From positions 1-64,000 of the forward strand of contig CAMECH010000010.1 of NCBI GenBank assembly GCA_945913015.1: a stretch of 64,000 bases of DNA, read 5' to 3'. The position numbers were made by a program, and so were the translations under genes. This document shows, piece after piece, positions 62,175 through 64,000 of this stretch. The first letter of the stretch is position 1. The number at the start of each line of letters is the position of its first letter. Source of the stretch: an uncultured Bacteroides sp. Its GTDB lineage: Bacteria > Bacillota > Clostridia > Lachnospirales > Lachnospiraceae. The notes beneath the pieces are model-generated. The model worked only from the letters and a program-made list of their open reading frames with translations. It had not been told where the DNA came from and did no database searches.

Positions 62175-62900
62175 TTAATCAGCAATCTTATCATTCACGT
62201 ATACCATGGTAAGCATACTGAATACATACGCCTGAATGCATCCTGAGAATGCATCGAAATAAACATGCAGCACTGCCGGAATACCAATCTTTACAAAAAT
62301 CGGCAACAATCCATAAATAAGTCCCATAAGAACCGTACCTGACATTATGTTACCAAACAGACGTAGCGACAATGACAGCGGTACCGCAAACTCACCAATG
62401 AGATTGATTGGGAACAGCAATGCAAATGGTTCAAACAGTGCGGTAAAATGTTTGACTTTATTCTTCTTAATACCACAATAATGTATCATGCCAAACGTAA
62501 TCAGACCAAGCGGTAAAGTTACGCCATAATCTGCCGTTGGCGGACGCAGTCCGAACAGACCGCTGACATTACTGATAATAATGAAAATAAATACAGCCGT
62601 AATATAGTTAACAAACCTTTTTGCTTCCGGTCCCATGCTGGCATTGACCATATTCCCCAGCATATCTACGGCCATCTCAACCACGTTCTGGAATGCCCCC
62701 GGTGTATCCGATGCATTTGCCTTGTTAATGATAAGTCTTGCTGCAACTGCAAGAACCATAATGAAAATCATTACTATCCACAGCGCAACGTGTGTTGTCG
62801 TCATGTGAACTTTAATCTTGTCAGTTATTGGCACTTCACACAGGTACTTAATCATAAAGTCCGCATCAAGCGCCACTACACTCATCATTGGATTGCCCAC
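62175..62900 (-). CDS. atpB: ATP synthase a subunit
   Basis: Ion channel half of the stator, 241 residues with about six helices. The essential Arg lies in AVPLSLSLRLFGNIMSGTVL; the C-terminal IQAYVFSMLTMVYVND is typical. The start is GTG at 62900 behind GGGGGAAAAGAGA, overlapping the end of the AtpI-like gene by 35 bases; an ATG four codons later is possible. Confidence 0.96.
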   Translation of the reverse strand: MGNPMMSVVALDADFMIKYLCEVPITDKIKVHMTTTHVALWIVMIFIMVLAVAARLIINKANASDTPGAFQNVVEMAVDMLGNMVNASMGPEAKRFVNYITAVFIFIIISNVSGLFGLRPPTADYGVTLPLGLITFGMIHYCGIKKNKVKHFTALFEPFALLFPINLIGEFAVPLSLSLRLFGNIMSGTVLMGLIYGLLPIFVKIGIPAVLHVYFDAFSGCIQAYVFSMLTMVYVNDKIAD

Positions 62901-63312
62901 TCTCTTTTCCCCCTTTTCTTTTAAATTTTTTAATTAAATTATGAGTAAACGGCTGTGTGTAAGCCGATACTTTCACCGTAAACAGCGCCGCCATTGATGC
63001 AAACATCGCTGTAATTCCGCCGGTCAGATATAACACCGCTTCAATCACTATAAGTATAAGCAGGCGTACAAAATAGCCGCCGACAGTTCTTGCAACCGCA
63101 CCTTTTTCTTCATAGTACATAGCCCTGTCCATTACGACCGCCATATGGATAAGCGCAACAACCGAATAAATAATCCCTGCCGCATAGCCTGTACCGACCG
63201 CAAAAACATTGATTCCCGCACATAAAATAATGATTTCTCCTATCACCAGAAGAACCGCCTGTGATACAATCATATCCGGCAAAGCCTTATTTAAATGCTT
63301 AAGTCTTTCCAT
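62866..63312 (-). CDS. atpI: AtpI-like ATP synthase assembly subunit
   Basis: 148 residues with four hydrophobic segments (about 16-38, 42-62, 78-98, 102-120) and a basic C-terminus (KKFKRKGGKE). Position just before atpB and topology match subunit I, which helps assemble the c ring. Sequence similarity to named AtpI proteins is weak by eye, so the call rests on topology and context. It overlaps both neighbours, by 14 bases with the gene before and 35 with atpB. Confidence 0.8.
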   Translation of the reverse strand: MERLKHLNKALPDMIVSQAVLLVIGEIIILCAGINVFAVGTGYAAGIIYSVVALIHMAVVMDRAMYYEEKGAVARTVGGYFVRLLILIVIEAVLYLTGGITAMFASMAALFTVKVSAYTQPFTHNLIKKFKRKGGKESGQSNDECSGA

Positions 63313-63583
63313 GCCTTCTTACCTTATTCTCAATTTCCTCTGACTGCCTTCTTTTTCTTCTGTCCTCTTCTGCTTCTATTATTCTCCTTACCTCTACATA
63401 CCCGGTACGTGCTCCGGATGCAATTCCTATGACAAGAAGAGGCAGCGTTGTTGACCAGCCAAATTTTCCGTCAAGCCATATTCCTGCTCCCAGACATAAA
63501 AAAATGGGCACCATTACATAAAGACTTATCTGCGTAATCAGCACAATGTTTCGATAAACCGATGCTTTTTCACCCGTGTCCAT
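63299..63583 (-). CDS. atpZ: AtpZ/AtpI-family small membrane protein
   Basis: 94 residues with two membrane helices (about 12-34 and 44-62: ITQISLYVMVPIFLCLGAGI and TTLPLLVIGIASGARTGYVE) and a charged C-terminal tail. This is the pattern of the AtpZ/F0F1-ATPase subunit family, first gene of many atp operons and possibly involved in Mg2+ handling or assembly. The ATG at 63583 follows GGGAGGGCCGCAT. First gene of the atp operon here. Confidence 0.82.
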   Translation of the reverse strand: MDTGEKASVYRNIVLITQISLYVMVPIFLCLGAGIWLDGKFGWSTTLPLLVIGIASGARTGYVEVRRIIEAEEDRRKRRQSEEIENKVRRHGKT

Positions 63584-63623
63584 ATGCGGCCCTCCCAAAA
63601 TCACCTAAAACTGCGATAAAATT

Positions 63624-63653
63624 ATTTTATCATTTTTTATATAATATGTCCAA
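63624..63653 (-). promoter_or_regulatory. Candidate sigma-A promoter of the atp operon
   Basis: TTGGAC (complement of 63648-63653), an 18-base spacer and TAAAAT (complement of 63624-63629), about 35 bases before atpZ. Confidence 0.6.
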
Positions 63654-63700
63654 TAAATATACTCTAAATTTTTAGTATGTATAACATTTTTTCATTTTTG

Positions 63701-63729
63701 TTGAATTAATTGAAAATGATTGATATAAT
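63701..63729 (+). promoter_or_regulatory. Sigma-A promoter of the DUF402 gene
   Basis: TTGAAT at 63701-63706, a 17-base spacer and TATAAT at 63724-63729, divergent from the atp operon promoter. Confidence 0.8.
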
Positions 63730-63766
63730 AACACAAAATATACCAATTTGATGAATGGGAGTCCAT

Positions 63767-64000
63767 ATGACTGAACTATTTCGTAAACGGCTTATTCCTG
63801 ATGAATGTATACACCTTGATGGTGACCGTATTTTGTACCATGACGATGGCGTTATAATAACCCGCTGGGAAACTCTCCATCCAAAGGATACCTTTGCCTG
63901 GGGTATTTCCTGCTATGTTCCGGGTTCAGGATACAAAATAAGCAAATTTTTTAAATCTGACAACTCACCGGCTTATATTTATTGTGACATCATAGATACT
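63767..64000 (+). CDS. DUF402 domain protein (N-terminal part, runs off the window)
   Basis: The visible 78 residues begin MTELFRKRLIPDECIHLDGD and contain ITRWETLHPKDTFAWGISCY with KISKFFKSD and YIYCDIID. This is the conserved start of DUF402 proteins, some of which are nucleoside phosphatases (Ntdp-type); the Tyr/Asp-rich YCDIID region is part of the metal site. GGGAGTCCAT precedes the ATG, again within a GAATGGGAG context. The C-terminus lies outside the window. Confidence 0.88.
   Translation, partial: MTELFRKRLIPDECIHLDGDRILYHDDGVIITRWETLHPKDTFAWGISCYVPGSGYKISKFFKSDNSPAYIYCDIIDT

Overview
The window reads as a chromosomal segment of a motile, spore-forming, anaerobic low-GC Gram-positive bacterium, most likely a member of the Lachnospiraceae (Roseburia, Butyrivibrio or Lachnospira-like). 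I place it only at family level. The reasons are a sigma-D type flagellar regulon with CsrA/FliW, sporulation genes (spoIIID, a SipL-like protein), pyruvate formate-lyase, and an F-ATPase whose c subunit carries Na+-type residues. I saw no rRNA, tRNA, CRISPR array, transposase or phage gene. Most genes are on the minus strand.

Region 1 (1-12.2 kb, minus) is a late flagellar cluster with the gene order of Bacillus comFC-yvyF-flgM-flgN-flgK-flgL-fliW-csrA-hag-flaG-fliD-fliS. It holds two flgK paralogues and is cut by terminators and five sigma-D type promoters (before flgM, the second flgK, flaG, and two in tandem before flagellin). The flagellin leader carries a hairpin that looks like a CsrA site, so the CsrA/FliW/flagellin feedback loop appears complete here. 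Region 2 (12.2-20.3 kb, minus) holds comFC, recD2, flgJ-like, flhP/flhO (flgG/flgF), mbl/mreB and metK with a SAM-I riboswitch. Region 3 (20.6-26.6 kb) has an HD-GYP protein and spoIIID with a sigma-E promoter on the plus strand, then pflB-pflA-DUF1858, a 2[4Fe-4S] ferredoxin and a MerR-type regulator.

Region 4 (26.7-33.4 kb, minus) is housekeeping: gdpP-rplI-dnaB, rpsF-ssb-rpsR, a DUF951 protein and a sirtuin. Region 5 (33.4-44 kb) is surface and signalling: a degenerate BY-kinase beside a CpsC-like co-polymerase with a very long helical tail, a nucleotidyltransferase, a GGDEF protein, lipoproteins (one trigger-factor-like), ApbE, a GT2 glycosyltransferase and an unknown gene with its own flagellar-type promoter. 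Region 6 (44.3-55.8 kb) has an acidic membrane protein, the SipL-like protein, a PrcB-like lipoprotein, galE, a large membrane protein, a class A PBP and an 846-residue exported protein.

Region 7 (55.3-63.6 kb, minus) is a complete ATP synthase operon atpZ-I-B-E-F-F'-H-A-G-D-C with two different b subunits, followed by half of a YwmB-like gene. The window ends inside a plus-strand DUF402 gene. Across the window, small intergenic palindromes and a recurrent leader element (GAATGGAG just before the start, usually after a hairpin) stand out as unexplained structure.
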